Assembly (NCBI GenBank): GCA_003864495.1 | Contig: ML133412.1 | Span: forward strand, 682,001 to 746,000 | Direction: 5' to 3' | DNA from: Nemopilema nomurai | Lineage: Eukaryota > Cnidaria > Scyphozoa > Rhizostomeae > Rhizostomatidae | Length of the DNA: 64,000 nucleotides | Shown here: piece by piece, positions 53,901 through 60,616 of the stretch | How positions within the stretch are numbered: position 1 is the stretch's first letter | How the letters are laid out: the number at the start of each line of letters is the position of its first letter | The notes under the pieces: model-generated | Databases searched by the model: none | Told to the model about the DNA's origin: nothing | The model's input: the letters and a program-made list of their open reading frames with translations, nothing else | Program-made: the position numbers and the translations under genes

Positions 53901-56821
53901 TAAAGTAACTGTAGCAGTTAATGTTATATCCCTCTAAATAGACATGGATAACCATTAACTTGTTTATTCTCAGTGGATACTATTCCTCTTCGTAGGCCTA
54001 CCCATCACTAAAGCCCCTTGCCTCATGGGTCACTGACCTGACAAAAAGAATCAAGTTCATCCAAGACTGGATTGACAATGGCATCCCATCTGTAAGTGCC
54101 TCGTTTTCAGAACACTGATAAACACTGATAATCGGAGTAATATTCCACCCAATTGGTTTTGCGCGTAGCTGCGACGTTTTTTTGCATCAGAGTTCATCAT
54201 ATATTGGAGATTCTTTTCCGCAAGTGCCTCGTTTACATAACCCAGCACTGATAAAGAAGAGATCAGTAGATTTACAGTAGATTTTGCGGTTATTGGAGAA
54301 ACCGGCTTTTTAATTTGTTCAACTCAGGTGGTAAAGAGGAAATATTTTGCCCTTTTCTTTGATTTTCTCATCGATCCTGATTTCCAAAGTCAACAACACT
54401 TGTCCAGCTCTAATATTTTATACTCATTAAAAACTCTTGACCAAAACTTTTTCCAAAACCCTTACTGCATAGCATCTGTGAAGCGCCCCGGTTTTTTACG
54501 AAAAAAATAATCAAACGCCTGGAAAACCTAATTGGAATTTTCACTCGTCGGTTCTTTTGATAACAGTAACTGAATAGAACTACTTTGCCGCAAAATGGTT
54601 ATGGAAATTCAATTTTACTCAAAACATCAAACGATCAATTGAGAGGTATAAAGCAGCTAATGGGAAAATCACCGCCAAAGCAAATCCACTTCGACTTATT
54701 GAAGTCTCATTTCGGACAGAATCACCCAATCTCGAAATTCTTCAGCTAACTTGTTGCTTCCCATGGTTCTTTAAAAATAGCCCAACAACTTTTAAAACTA
54801 AAGCGCAGAAAATCGTAAACATTGTCCTGGTTTTTATCCAATTTTGGTATGGTTTTGATGGTTCTTCAAGCTAACTAGTGTAAGGCCTGTACGCAATAAA
54901 AGTGAGGGGCGGAGAAATTTGCAAGCGTTTCAAACTTGGAATGGCTTAGATTTTTCAATCAATCAAATGTAAAAATTAAGTGATTGCTAGATTTTTGTTC
55001 ACATTAGATCTCTCTCAGATATTTTCGTATCACATGGTGTAGCCAAACAATCAGTCGATGTATCGATCAACCTATCAGTCTCAGTCAATCAATTAGTCAA
55101 TCAATCAATTAATCAGTCAATCAATTAATCAATCATGTGTATTTTCCTCATTAAATCAGCAATCATAGTGTCAAACATCTTTGTAATGATACAGGGTGTG
55201 GTTATGACGTTATTTCTGCTTTAAGTCAGGAAAAGCATGGTGACATTTTAAGAAATTGTATCTCCATTTCTTAGGTTTTTTCTGTTTTAACAACATTGTG
55301 TACTTTTATATCTGCAGGTCTTTTGGATATCTGGTTTCTTTTTTCCACAAGGATTTCTGACTGGAACTTTGCAAAACTTTGCAAGAGCTGGGAAGATTTC
55401 AATTGACACTATTTCCTTTGATTTTGAGGTGAGTTTGAACTAACAAAGATATTTTCTATAATGTCATTTCAGGACGCCAATTCTTAGATTAAACTTGTTT
55501 TCAAGAAACCATATTAACGTTATTTTCAATAATTTGAAATCATTGTGGCTTTTATTGAAATTTCTTTGCTTTTCAAAGCACTCTGCCACCAGCTTTCGAC
55601 AGTAAAAAGCCCAGGATGCTGAAACTTTCTTCAAATATCAAACATCATATCACATTATGCTGCAAATAATTACCCTGATGTTGTTTCTATACACGTTCTT
55701 CAAAGACAAATACAAAAAAAATTCTAGAATTCTGTATTTTTCTATATAAGGACGTGTTGACGCGTTCAAGAACTTTCTTTATTGGTAGGGTACTTTTCAA
55801 GTGCCCTTAGTTCAGAAGTTGCAATCGTTTTTGATACTCTTTTTTATTCACTGCCGTTTCACCTGCACTCATTTCATTCGCACACCTCTTCTATCTCTGC
55901 TGATCTGCCAAACAATGTTTGCAAATTACCTTGATAGACTTTGTCTGAGATTGAAGCCTTGCTTTGTCTCCGAAGGTTAAAGGAGAACCGGAAGACCAGC
56001 TCAAAGAGCGACCGAGTGAAGGGTGTTACATCAAAGGCTTGTTTTTGGAGGGAGCCCGTTGGGATTTCGAGAAGCACGAGCTTACTGAGAGCAGAGCTAA
56101 AGAGCTTTATACAGATGTTCCAGTTATCTGGATGAAGCCTACTGCAAACCGGACTAAACCGGAATCCGGTATCTATGATTCTCCGGTATACAAGACCCTG
56201 ACACGAGCGGGTGAGCTTCTTCTTGCTATTTTCATTCTCATCATTAGCATTATTATGATTATTATCATCCTTATTATCACCGTCATTGCTTTCTGTATCA
56301 TTTAAAAAAGAGGAAGCTTGCAAGCTTCTGTGATCAATTGATGATTCTTATTATTTGAAAAGTTGATCATTTGATTAGCTTTGATCACTTGATTAGCTTT
56401 GATCACTTGATTAGCTTTGATCATTTGATTAGCTTTGATCATTTGCTTAGTTGTGATCATTTAGTAATTTTCATTACTTGATTAATTGATCACTTGATTA
56501 GCTTTGATCACTTGATTAGCTTTGATCACTCGACTTGCCTTAATCACTTGATCACTTTTGATCATGTAATAATTTATCATAATTTGACCTTTTTATCAGA
56601 TTTAATCGCATAGCTTACATAGACTATTGCTTCAACTATTTTGTCTCTGTCTATTCCAACCGTCTAGCCGTACTCTGAACACACTCCAATTTTCCCTAGG
56701 TACGCTTTCGACAACCGGTCACTCAACAAACTTCGTAATTTCCATTGAGCTTCCGACTTCAAAGCCACAGAAGCATTGGATTAAGCGTGGGGTGGCCATG
56801 ATGTGTGCACTTGATTTCTGA
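3721..56821 (+). CDS. DNAH1: Axonemal dynein heavy chain, DNAH1 orthologue (about 85 coding exons)
   Basis: This gene encodes an inner-arm axonemal dynein heavy chain, the ATP-driven motor that bends cilia and flagella. My exon model spans 12.5 kb of coding sequence, about 4,170 residues, close to the roughly 4,265 of human DNAH1. Homology runs from the N-terminal KQRGYYSDI motif (DNAH1-specific) to the C-terminal [15 protein letters not shown]. In order it has a tail, a linker, AAA1-AAA4 with P-loops at about residues 1476, 1757, 2143 and 2492, a coiled-coil stalk with microtubule-binding tip, AAA5, AAA6 and a C-terminal domain. The strings [17 protein letters not shown] and YTAG.INYGGRV also match DNAH1. 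Two exons (64 and 77) have a broken frame and three introns use GC donors. The exon 1/2 junction and exon 41 are uncertain. Exon coordinates are given in the block entries below. Confidence 0.96.
6101..6348 (+). mobile_element. tRNA-derived SINE (in DNAH1 intron 3)
   Basis: The 5' end has an RNA polymerase III promoter: box A TGGCTCAGTGG at 6108-6118 and box B GGTTTGAGTCC at 6152-6162, spaced as in a tRNA. The outer parts cannot pair into a tRNA acceptor stem, so it is not a working tRNA. A unique body of about 130 bp follows, with a short inverted AAGCTTAAGCTT stretch, and the element ends in a tail of CAAATACAAACACAAAATA type. This is the head-body-tail plan of a tRNA-derived SINE. Target-site duplications are not clear. 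It sits in the sense direction of the host gene. Confidence 0.75.
12347..20748 (+). CDS. DNAH1: DNAH1 exons 12-25: linker region
   Basis: Exons: 12347-12549, 13092-13274, 14294-14408, 15062-15240, 16068-16200, 16970-17110, 17517-17791, 18065-18167, 18507-18575, 18780-18938, 19384-19563, 19844-19981, 20291-20371, 20666-20748. This is the DHC_N2 linker, the lever that swings across the AAA ring during the power stroke. It is among the best conserved parts: [16 protein letters not shown] in exon 14, [16 protein letters not shown] in exon 16, [11 protein letters not shown] in exon 17, [18 protein letters not shown] in exon 21 and [14 protein letters not shown] in exon 23. All junctions keep phase and have GT-AG ends. 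Intron 13, between 13275 and 14293, holds a tRNA-Ile gene. Confidence 0.95.
13556..13628 (+). tRNA. tRNA-Ile (anticodon AAT)
   Basis: This 73-nt gene folds into a complete cloverleaf. The acceptor stem GGCCGGT pairs with ACTGGCC with one G-T wobble, the D arm has GCTC/GAGC, the anticodon loop is CTAATAA with AAT at 13589-13591, and the T arm is GTGGG-TTCGAGA-CCCAC. The discriminator is A, and no CCA is encoded, as in eukaryotes. Box A (TTAGCTCAGTCGG) and box B (GGTTCGAGACC) match the pol III consensus. It lies in DNAH1 intron 13 on the same strand, followed at 13631 by a run of T residues suited to pol III termination. The AAT anticodon is the standard eukaryotic isoleucine form. Confidence 0.96.
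13631..13639 (+). terminator. Possible pol III terminator of tRNA-Ile
   Basis: A T-rich stretch begins three bases after the tRNA discriminator base and includes TCTTTTATTTT. A run of four Ts is the usual stop signal for RNA polymerase III. Confidence 0.6.
13935..13949. repeat. G15 homopolymer in DNAH1 intron 13
   Basis: Fifteen consecutive G residues follow TTTTTCCC. Such runs are unstable in length, are hard to sequence and may form G-quadruplex-like structures in the transcript. A similar C-rich run lies at 14660-14677 in the next intron. Confidence 0.9.
14660..14677. repeat. Poly-C run in DNAH1 intron 14
   Basis: Twelve Cs, one T and five Cs in a row. It mirrors the G15 run about 700 bp upstream on the other strand sense, so the two could pair in the nascent transcript. 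Confidence 0.85.
20968..23462 (+). CDS. DNAH1: DNAH1 exons 26-31: AAA1, the main ATPase site
   Basis: Exons: 20968-21169, 21645-21742, 21984-22089, 22407-22520, 23010-23159, 23376-23462. Exon 26 encodes [16 protein letters not shown] and the Walker A P-loop GPAGTGKT at 21134-21157. Exon 28 encodes Walker B in CFDEFNR (from 22000), with the catalytic glutamate next to aspartate. Exon 29 carries [11 protein letters not shown], the sensor-1 region, and exons 30-31 carry [11 protein letters not shown] and [11 protein letters not shown]1 hydrolyses ATP for motor movement in all dyneins, and every key residue is present. All junctions keep frame. Confidence 0.97.
22570..22954 (+). repeat. Tandem duplication in DNAH1 intron 29
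   Basis: A unit starting GCTCTATAAATGTTCTTCCC at 22570 recurs at 22787 (offset 217 bp). Both copies contain GGATTTGTAATCTTTGACACG, cut here to the core TTTGACACGTTCTGGCC, and both end AACCTGACTTTAAACAAAGC. The second copy lacks about 25 bp present in the first and has only a few other differences, so the duplication is recent. Confidence 0.9.
23870..27451 (+). CDS. DNAH1: DNAH1 exons 32-38: AAA1-AAA2 spacer and AAA2
   Basis: Exons: 23870-23976, 24559-24638, 25161-25252, 25636-25790, 26265-26442, 26722-26916, 27332-27451. Exon 32 encodes [16 protein letters not shown]. Exon 34 encodes the AAA2 P-loop GPTGSGKT at 25226-25249, right before its donor. Exon 35 carries [16 protein letters not shown], exon 36 the Walker B region [17 protein letters not shown], and exon 37 [20 protein letters not shown]2 in dyneins binds ATP structurally. 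Intron 34 begins with a tandem duplication that includes the splice donor. Confidence 0.96.
25086..25098 (+). promoter_or_regulatory. Perfect DR1 nuclear-receptor-type element in DNAH1 intron 33
   Basis: Two AGGTCA half-sites are separated by one A, the consensus for RXR, HNF4 or COUP-TF type nuclear receptors. A third related half-site, GGGTCA, lies just upstream at 25074-25079. A perfect 12-of-12 match by chance is unlikely in one place, but the window is 64 kb and function is not shown. Confidence 0.4.
25250..25510 (+). repeat. Tandem duplication spanning the intron 34 splice donor
   Basis: Two units begin AAGGTATTATTCTTC at 25250 and 25373. Both then run through AATTCGCTC/AATTTGCCC, CATTTTTGA, TTTTAACT and GGACCAATTTTTACT-type blocks and end ACTTTTCAAG. 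The first copy starts on the last bases of exon 34 and contains the real donor; the second carries an identical donor-like AAG|GTATTATT about 123 bp downstream. Confidence 0.88.
28140..28500 (+). repeat. Complex repeat in DNAH1 intron 38
   Basis: A short motif of the type TTTTTGTCCATTTTAGTATC recurs many times, and a longer block is present twice: from TTTATCCATTCTAAAGAC at about 28197 and TTTGTCCATTCTAAAGAC at about 28366, each continuing through TTTATCATTGCTG, AACTTTCGTCA and TTTCCCTTTTA. The spacing is about 170 bp. Degenerate copies continue to about 28620. It is a higher-order repeat built from a TGTCCATTTTAG core. Confidence 0.8.
28705..29712 (+). CDS. DNAH1: DNAH1 exons 39-41: AAA2-AAA3 connector
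   Basis: Exons: 28705-28860, 29412-29522, 29650-29712. Exon 39 encodes [19 protein letters not shown] and exon 40 [24 protein letters not shown], both ending in the acidic linker typical of DNAH1 (written here only as family motifs: [10 protein letters not shown] and HDDEDEK). Exon 40 has no GT donor before the in-frame TAG at 29556. It must end at a GC donor, AGAGAG|GCAATT (or AAA|GCAAGA at 29513). Exon 41 is a 63-bp in-phase candidate ([12 protein letters not shown]) with a good donor AAT|GTAAGG. I do not see it in the human protein, so it may be lineage-specific or skipped. Confidence 0.72.
29952..33222 (+). CDS. DNAH1: DNAH1 exons 42-48: AAA3
   Basis: Exons: 29952-30092, 30411-30571, 30901-31058, 31473-31646, 32061-32146, 32534-32658, 33015-33222. 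Exon 42 encodes YWVNWMKS and ends AAGAAG|GCAAGT, a canonical GC donor. Exon 43 has the P-loop GPTGSGKT at 30423-30446 and [12 protein letters not shown]. Exon 44 has [18 protein letters not shown], with Walker B aspartates, and [12 protein letters not shown]. Exon 45 has [10 protein letters not shown], the sensor-1 loop. AAA3 is the regulatory ATPase site that gates AAA1. Exon 47 has [13 protein letters not shown]. Confidence 0.95.
31107..31280 (+). repeat. Polypyrimidine TTC/CCTCGTTCTT-rich tract in DNAH1 intron 44
   Basis: About 170 bp are almost free of purines except scattered G and A, with several copies of CCTCGTTCTTCTT. Mirror-like homopyrimidine tracts of this type can form triplex DNA. 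It lies about 50 bp after the exon 44 donor. Confidence 0.75.
33958..36727 (+). CDS. DNAH1: DNAH1 exons 49-53: AAA4
   Basis: Exons: 33958-34154, 34563-34698, 35165-35373, 35871-36042, 36633-36727. Exon 49 encodes the P-loop [10 protein letters not shown] at 34105-34134, where arginine replaces the usual lysine, as in other dynein AAA4 sites. Exon 50 has [14 protein letters not shown] and the Walker B region VFLFCDTQ. Exon 51 has [16 protein letters not shown] and exon 52 [18 protein letters not shown] and [10 protein letters not shown]. Exon 51 uses the acceptor ACGTAAG rather than a pyrimidine-rich CAG. Confidence 0.96.
37253..42366 (+). CDS. DNAH1: DNAH1 exons 54-63: stalk and microtubule-binding domain
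   Basis: Exons: 37253-37349, 37494-37613, 38075-38200, 38387-38437, 39098-39196, 39442-39534, 39956-40036, 40625-40711, 41355-41546, 42235-42366. Exons 54-57 encode the rising coiled coil ([19 protein letters not shown] region, then [15 protein letters not shown]). Exons 58-61 encode the microtubule-binding tip ([47 protein letters not shown]). Exons 62-63 encode the returning coiled coil ([19 protein letters not shown]) and [16 protein letters not shown]. Exons here are small (51-192 bp) and nearly all in phase 0, so most could be skipped without breaking the frame. Confidence 0.95.
38520..38990 (+). repeat. ATCA/TGAT-rich low-complexity stretch in DNAH1 intron 57
   Basis: Degenerate ATCA, CAATC and TTATCATC repeats fill most of this intron without a fixed period. 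Similar AATC-rich DNA occurs at 55076-55135 and near 56363, so the motif is common in this genome. Confidence 0.6.
40311..40338 (+). repeat. (TTTC)7 microsatellite in DNAH1 intron 60
   Basis: Seven perfect TTTC units are followed by a further 50 bp of T- and C-rich sequence. Confidence 0.93.
42746..44732 (+). CDS. DNAH1: DNAH1 exons 64-67: AAA5, with frame break in exon 64
   Basis: Exons: 42746-42990, 43442-43591, 44103-44263, 44507-44732. Exon 64 opens in phase 0 with [17 protein letters not shown] up to SETA. The homologous continuation [15 protein letters not shown] is in another frame starting at 42823. The exon is 245 bp and one base is missing at about 42821-42823. Read straight through it hits TAG at 42839-42841. 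Exon 65 has [20 protein letters not shown], cut here to [13 protein letters not shown]. Exon 66 has VIPYHDDF and exon 67 [19 protein letters not shown]. The ends of exon 64 are normal (TTTCAG acceptor, CAG|GTATGA donor). Confidence 0.92.
44958..45089 (+). repeat. 11-bp minisatellite, 12 units, DNAH1 intron 67
   Basis: Twelve tandem units of exactly 11 bp can be laid out without a gap. The consensus is close to TCTCTCACGGG, with GGG or GG ending each unit and CTC in the middle. Units 8-11 are more diverged. The array is GC-rich in an AT-rich intron and lies 115 bp before exon 68. Confidence 0.92.
45205..48085 (+). CDS. DNAH1: DNAH1 exons 68-72: AAA5-AAA6 connector
   Basis: Exons: 45205-45315, 45687-45771, 46579-46730, 47444-47560, 48003-48085. 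Motifs include [66 protein letters not shown] and [16 protein letters not shown]. These match the helical segment between AAA5 and AAA6 of DNAH1. All junctions keep phase. Confidence 0.95.
48665..51892 (+). CDS. DNAH1: DNAH1 exons 73-79: AAA6, with frame break in exon 77
   Basis: Exons: 48665-48764, 49097-49141, 49468-49626, 49994-50125, 50516-50684, 51108-51287, 51716-51892. Exon 73 ends ATGCAG|GCAAGT, a canonical GC donor. Exon 75 has [20 protein letters not shown], exon 76 [20 protein letters not shown] and NCHLSPSW. Exon 77 (169 bp) starts [13 protein letters not shown] and ends in frame with [14 protein letters not shown], but the two parts are out of frame at about 50582-50590. Straight reading hits TGA at 50603-50605. 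Exon 78 has [20 protein letters not shown] and exon 79 [20 protein letters not shown]. Confidence 0.92.
52413..56821 (+). CDS. DNAH1: DNAH1 exons 80-85: C-terminal domain and stop
   Basis: Exons: 52413-52583, 53198-53473, 53996-54091, 55318-55428, 55976-56210, 56700-56821. Motifs include [110 protein letters not shown] and the terminal [15 protein letters not shown] followed by TGA at 56819-56821. The end matches vertebrate DNAH1 residue for residue in length, so this is the true C-terminus. No AATAAA lies close behind; the first clear one on this strand is at 57514-57519. Confidence 0.96.
54092..55317 (+). other. DNAH1 intron 82, largest intron near the 3' end
   Basis: This 1.2-kb intron has a 35-bp duplication of its own start (54094 and 54222) and an AATC-type microsatellite at 55076-55135. 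The short plus-strand open frame at 54328-54510 resembles nothing known. Confidence 0.8.
55076..55135 (+). repeat. AATC/TCAG microsatellite in DNAH1 intron 82
   Basis: About 15 imperfect four-base units of AATC, AGTC and AATT type follow one another. Confidence 0.85.
56313..56328. repeat. Perfect 16-bp palindrome
   Basis: GAAGCTTGCAAGCTTC reads the same on both strands. It lies 35 bp before the TGATCA array in the last DNAH1 intron. Confidence 0.9.
56363..56566 (+). repeat. 18-bp tandem array with palindromic TGATCA core, DNAH1 intron 84
   Basis: The unit is TTTGATCACTTGATTAGC (18 bp), perfect or one base off in several neighbouring copies and degenerate in the middle and at the end. Every unit contains the palindrome TGATCA, giving more than ten copies in 200 bp. 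Confidence 0.9.
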
Positions 56822-58176
56822 TCGCTTTTCGTGTGAACAGCTTCACACTTGTTCATCTTCGTTCGCTGTTGTTTTGATTGTACATACTTTTTACCGTTTA
56901 ATATATTTTAATTTCGAGTGTTGTAAATATCCATAAATAAGCCTAGTGTTTGCACCATCTTATCTATAAGGACAAGCTGTATCTATAGCTACTTTTAACA
57001 ATTCTTGAGGACTGTTAATTTGAGATTGATGTTTGAAAGGGATAATGAATTTGCTTTAGTTGGAATATTACAGAGTACTTGTAGCATCCGAATCCCTGAA
57101 AATTAGGAATAATCATTTTGTATAGCTCATGGAAAAAGTATTACTATTTTCTTATCTTGATATCCCATTGATAAGTTTTGTCTAAAATTAGGGACTATAA
57201 AATCCCAGAAACTTAATGAGATAGACATATATGCTTAGAACGCGTATTGAAATTGAAGCCAACAATTCCCTTCTATCCCATAAGAAATTAGAAGCATTTC
57301 GAAACATGTTTTGAAATCTAAATTTTTAATCATGATAAATATTTCTATAACAGTCAGCCCTTAAATGTATTACGTCATCATTTGCAAGCTTCTGTTCTAG
57401 ATGATGCAATATCTTTGGGAATTTGAGAGTATGCAATCATTAGCCTTGCTTTATCCATCAATGTTTATCAATTTTCTTGCAATTCCTCCTTTGGTTTATT
57501 GTTTCTATATGACAATAAAGCCGTCAATATCACACGCCAAGCGTACGAGCGTGGCAAAGAATGTTATTTCGAGTCAGTTCTTTAAATCATTCCAGGTAAA
57601 ACTTTTCTTGTTTCTACCTGGTTGCACAAAACCCAGATGAATCAAACAAGGAAGGTGGCGTAGAAAGGGGGTGTAATAACACGATGCAATCCCTCAAAAC
57701 GATGCACCTCTAGCAGCGCATTTCCCTCGGTATCGAGTGCAGGTCAAACCACTACTTGTAATTTCTTGCATCAGATGTTGAAAAAATTTACTGGGTGCAT
57801 TTTTGTAAAAGGCCATTGAATCAAGGAGCCTGCTTTGTTTGAAGCATAGACCCTTAGATCCTACGTCAAACTTAGTATACAGTGACAGCACCTTTATCTA
57901 CTCTACTTTTTAGCGAACAAAAAGTCATTGGGCAGCCCGTTTTAGGCAGTTGATAATGTTTTAGAGGAGTGTCACTTGTACGTTTGGTGATAAAAAACTC
58001 GTATTTCATGCTTTCAAATTGCCTGTTATTTTTCGTTATTATTGCATATGCCTTTGTCCATTGTCCACTCAGTGACTTTCGTAAGAAGGTTGATCGATTA
58101 CGAGGCTAGATCAAAAGAGTCGCGCATTCGAAGTAACAAGTTTGGTTGCTAACCGGCCAAGGGTCATTAAATAGAG
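56822..58176. other. DNAH1 3' UTR and DNAH1-AKIP1 intergenic region
   Basis: AATAAA occurs at 57514-57519, and an AATATA variant lies near 56903, either of which could end the DNAH1 transcript. Open frames at 57401-57640 (plus) and 57694-57891 (minus) show no known domain. The DNA close to 58177 should contain the AKIP1 promoter, but I see no distinct element apart from a GTTGCTAACC stretch at about 58144. Confidence 0.6.
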
Positions 58177-60616
58177 ATGCCGAAAACGGTATGTTGAACT
58201 ATCTGGATTACAAACAAGCTGCAATCTCTGTTTATCTTCATTTTCCTTTGTTTTGCGATTTTATTCATTGATCTTTTACCGATTCTTGTAAAGCATACAT
58301 GGGGGTGAGGCGCGCATTTTCCATCTTTAGGTATACATGAGGAAAATTAAGGGGTGCACTTTTATTTACGTTTGCTTGCAGCTATTGAAGTGTATCACAT
58401 GAGATGGATGAATATTGTGGACAGCTCCATGTGCCCTACAGTGCTCATAGTTGCGATACTAAATTTGATATACTCTTCATGCAGTCTGGGGCCAAGGTTA
58501 TAAGAAGTATGTCGTAAAAACCCTGTGATTATTTGAAGCATTCTTGAATAATTTCATAGCCCCCATTAAATTATTCCCTTTTTAATCAGTTGGACAAGGA
58601 AGATCAAGCACAACTGGCTTGCTTATTATGCCGATCAGGAAGGCAATCTATTTCGACTTTAGAGAGAGCAGAAAGGAGAATAGTGGAATGGCCTGCTGCC
58701 ACTTTGACTCCACCAGATTTCAAGGTATGCTAAAGATCATGTTAAAGAGTAAAAAAATAACTTCAATACCTTTTTTAGGTTAGAACTGCAAATAATTAAA
58801 GTAAGAAGAAATATGTTTAAGTTCCAGCAGTGACACTTTGGTTGCAGAGAGGATTGTTGGTGATGATAAGGTTATGGAGGAAATTTGGCCTCACCAGCAG
58901 TGGGATAAGGCTTAAAAGGGCCATGAAAATGAGTTTATGGTTCATTAGCAAGGAATCTTACTTGGGGAAGGTTTAGTTGATGTATTTTGTTTGAAGTTGC
59001 AAAACATACATTTTGCATTTGTAGAGCTTAAATATTTGTGTCTTTTTTGCCTCTTATTTGCATATTTGTACCATTTCAATTCTGTTTTCAAAATTTATTT
59101 TACTTGGTTCTACTGACTTCTAAAAACCCCCAATGGCAATCTTTGCAATATGAGGCGTGCGATCGCCTCCATGCGCTAATTGTCCAAGGCATGCTAATCA
59201 TGGCACGCGCAAAACAAAGAATTTGCCACAAAAATTTGTTAAAATTGCTTATGTTTCGAAGATTTTCAAAGCAGCGATAACTCAAAGTCGCCAAATTCTC
59301 CTTAAAAGCAGCACCCAGTTCTTGACAACAGGTATGAGAAACAACAGATAAAAAGCGCTTCAAATCGCCATCGCACACGCAAAGCAATCAAGGCGTGCGA
59401 AATGTTGCTCGCAGCCTATTTTCATATTACAAAGACGGGAATGGTTTCCTTGCACTTAAAGACTATGCACAATACACTGTTTTTTAGCTTCTACAGCAAA
59501 GTTTGAACTCAAATTCATTCTCATTTATAATATAATCCATTCATTGAATTCCAAGAAATTGTTACCTTATCATGAATATTTTGTACTTTGTCATTAAAGT
59601 GATATGTAGTCTCTTTTCATTCCTATTCCACCAAAGGAATCACACACTTACACAAATATAGATGACGCATTTGGGACTGTGATGCAGTTTATGAATATGA
59701 CCACAAGTCAATGCAAGGTAATTTTGAGAGGAATATGATTATTAACAAGTGAAAAAGTGTTCTACTTACAAACATATGATAGTAGATATTAGTAAGATCA
59801 TAAAATCTTTAATTTTATGCCAAGATTTAATTATGTGATATACCTCCCTAGAAAGCAAGATTTTGATATCCAGAAAAGTTTTTTTTAACATTCAAATTTC
59901 ACATTCAGTTTATTATTGAAAATGATCTTTGTGTTGTTTTGCCTATTATATATCTGTTAAATTTTACAGTTGGCATCATATAAAACCATCATTTTTTGCT
60001 TATCTAGGAAATATAAAGGTAAATGATTTTATTAGTAATTTCTTTTATGCAGAGGTACTATAGATCAAAGAATCATAATTTGACCGAAGATGACAATAAA
60101 CATTGCCAACAGTTTCATATGCAACAGCAAAGGAGACTGCAGGATCGAAACCCAGTGAGTAATAATCCTACTTAAAACATTACTAACAGAATCAGCACTG
60201 CCTTGTGTTCATCACAAATGCTGCTAGAGACATTGAAGCACAACTGAGGAAGAAAGCCATGACTCTTACTCATTTGAAATCTCTGGCTAACGAGGAGGAC
60301 TTAGTAAAGAGGGAGGCTTATTTCAAATTTGGGGAGTTCAATAGAGAGGAGGCTTAAAAGTGACTGGGCTTAATAGAGCTTTTAGGGTATATGTTTATTA
60401 TTATTTCTGCATAAACTGAAATATGGTTTTGAGCTTTCTGGTAATAAATCCTTCTTACTTGTTTGTTTTCAGCTACAGCAACATGAAGGGGTGAAACTTG
60501 AGATGGCCCCAGGGACCTATGCAATCAGTGCAGGCAAATGGGGTGCAGAGAGAAGCCATACCCACGTTGTAAATGTTTCACCAGGGCAGACTATTGATCT
60601 GACATTTGGGATATAG
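58177..60616 (+). CDS. AKIP1: A-kinase interacting protein 1-like protein (five exons)
   Basis: Exons: 58177-58188, 58590-58724, 59637-59717, 60053-60154, 60473-60616, all in phase 0 with GT-AG ends, giving 157 residues and a TAG stop at 60614-60616. The protein starts MPKTLDKEDQAQLACLL, has STLERAERRIVEW at about residues 26-38 (human: a similar LERAKRR..DW), a MQFMNMTTSQCKRYYRS motif in the middle and ends APGTYAISAG, then THVVNVSPGQTIDLTFGI. All four blocks match AKIP1 in order. Mammalian AKIP1 binds the PKA catalytic subunit and NF-kB p65 and modulates nuclear signalling. The protein is shorter than the roughly 210-residue human form, mostly in the central part. The four-codon first exon is inferred from its ATG and GTATGT donor. 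Confidence 0.82.

Noticed and set aside
57401..57640. 79-codon open frame after DNAH1 as a separate small gene
   Set aside because: Hydrophobic low-complexity product without known homology; it contains the likely DNAH1 polyadenylation signal at 57514.
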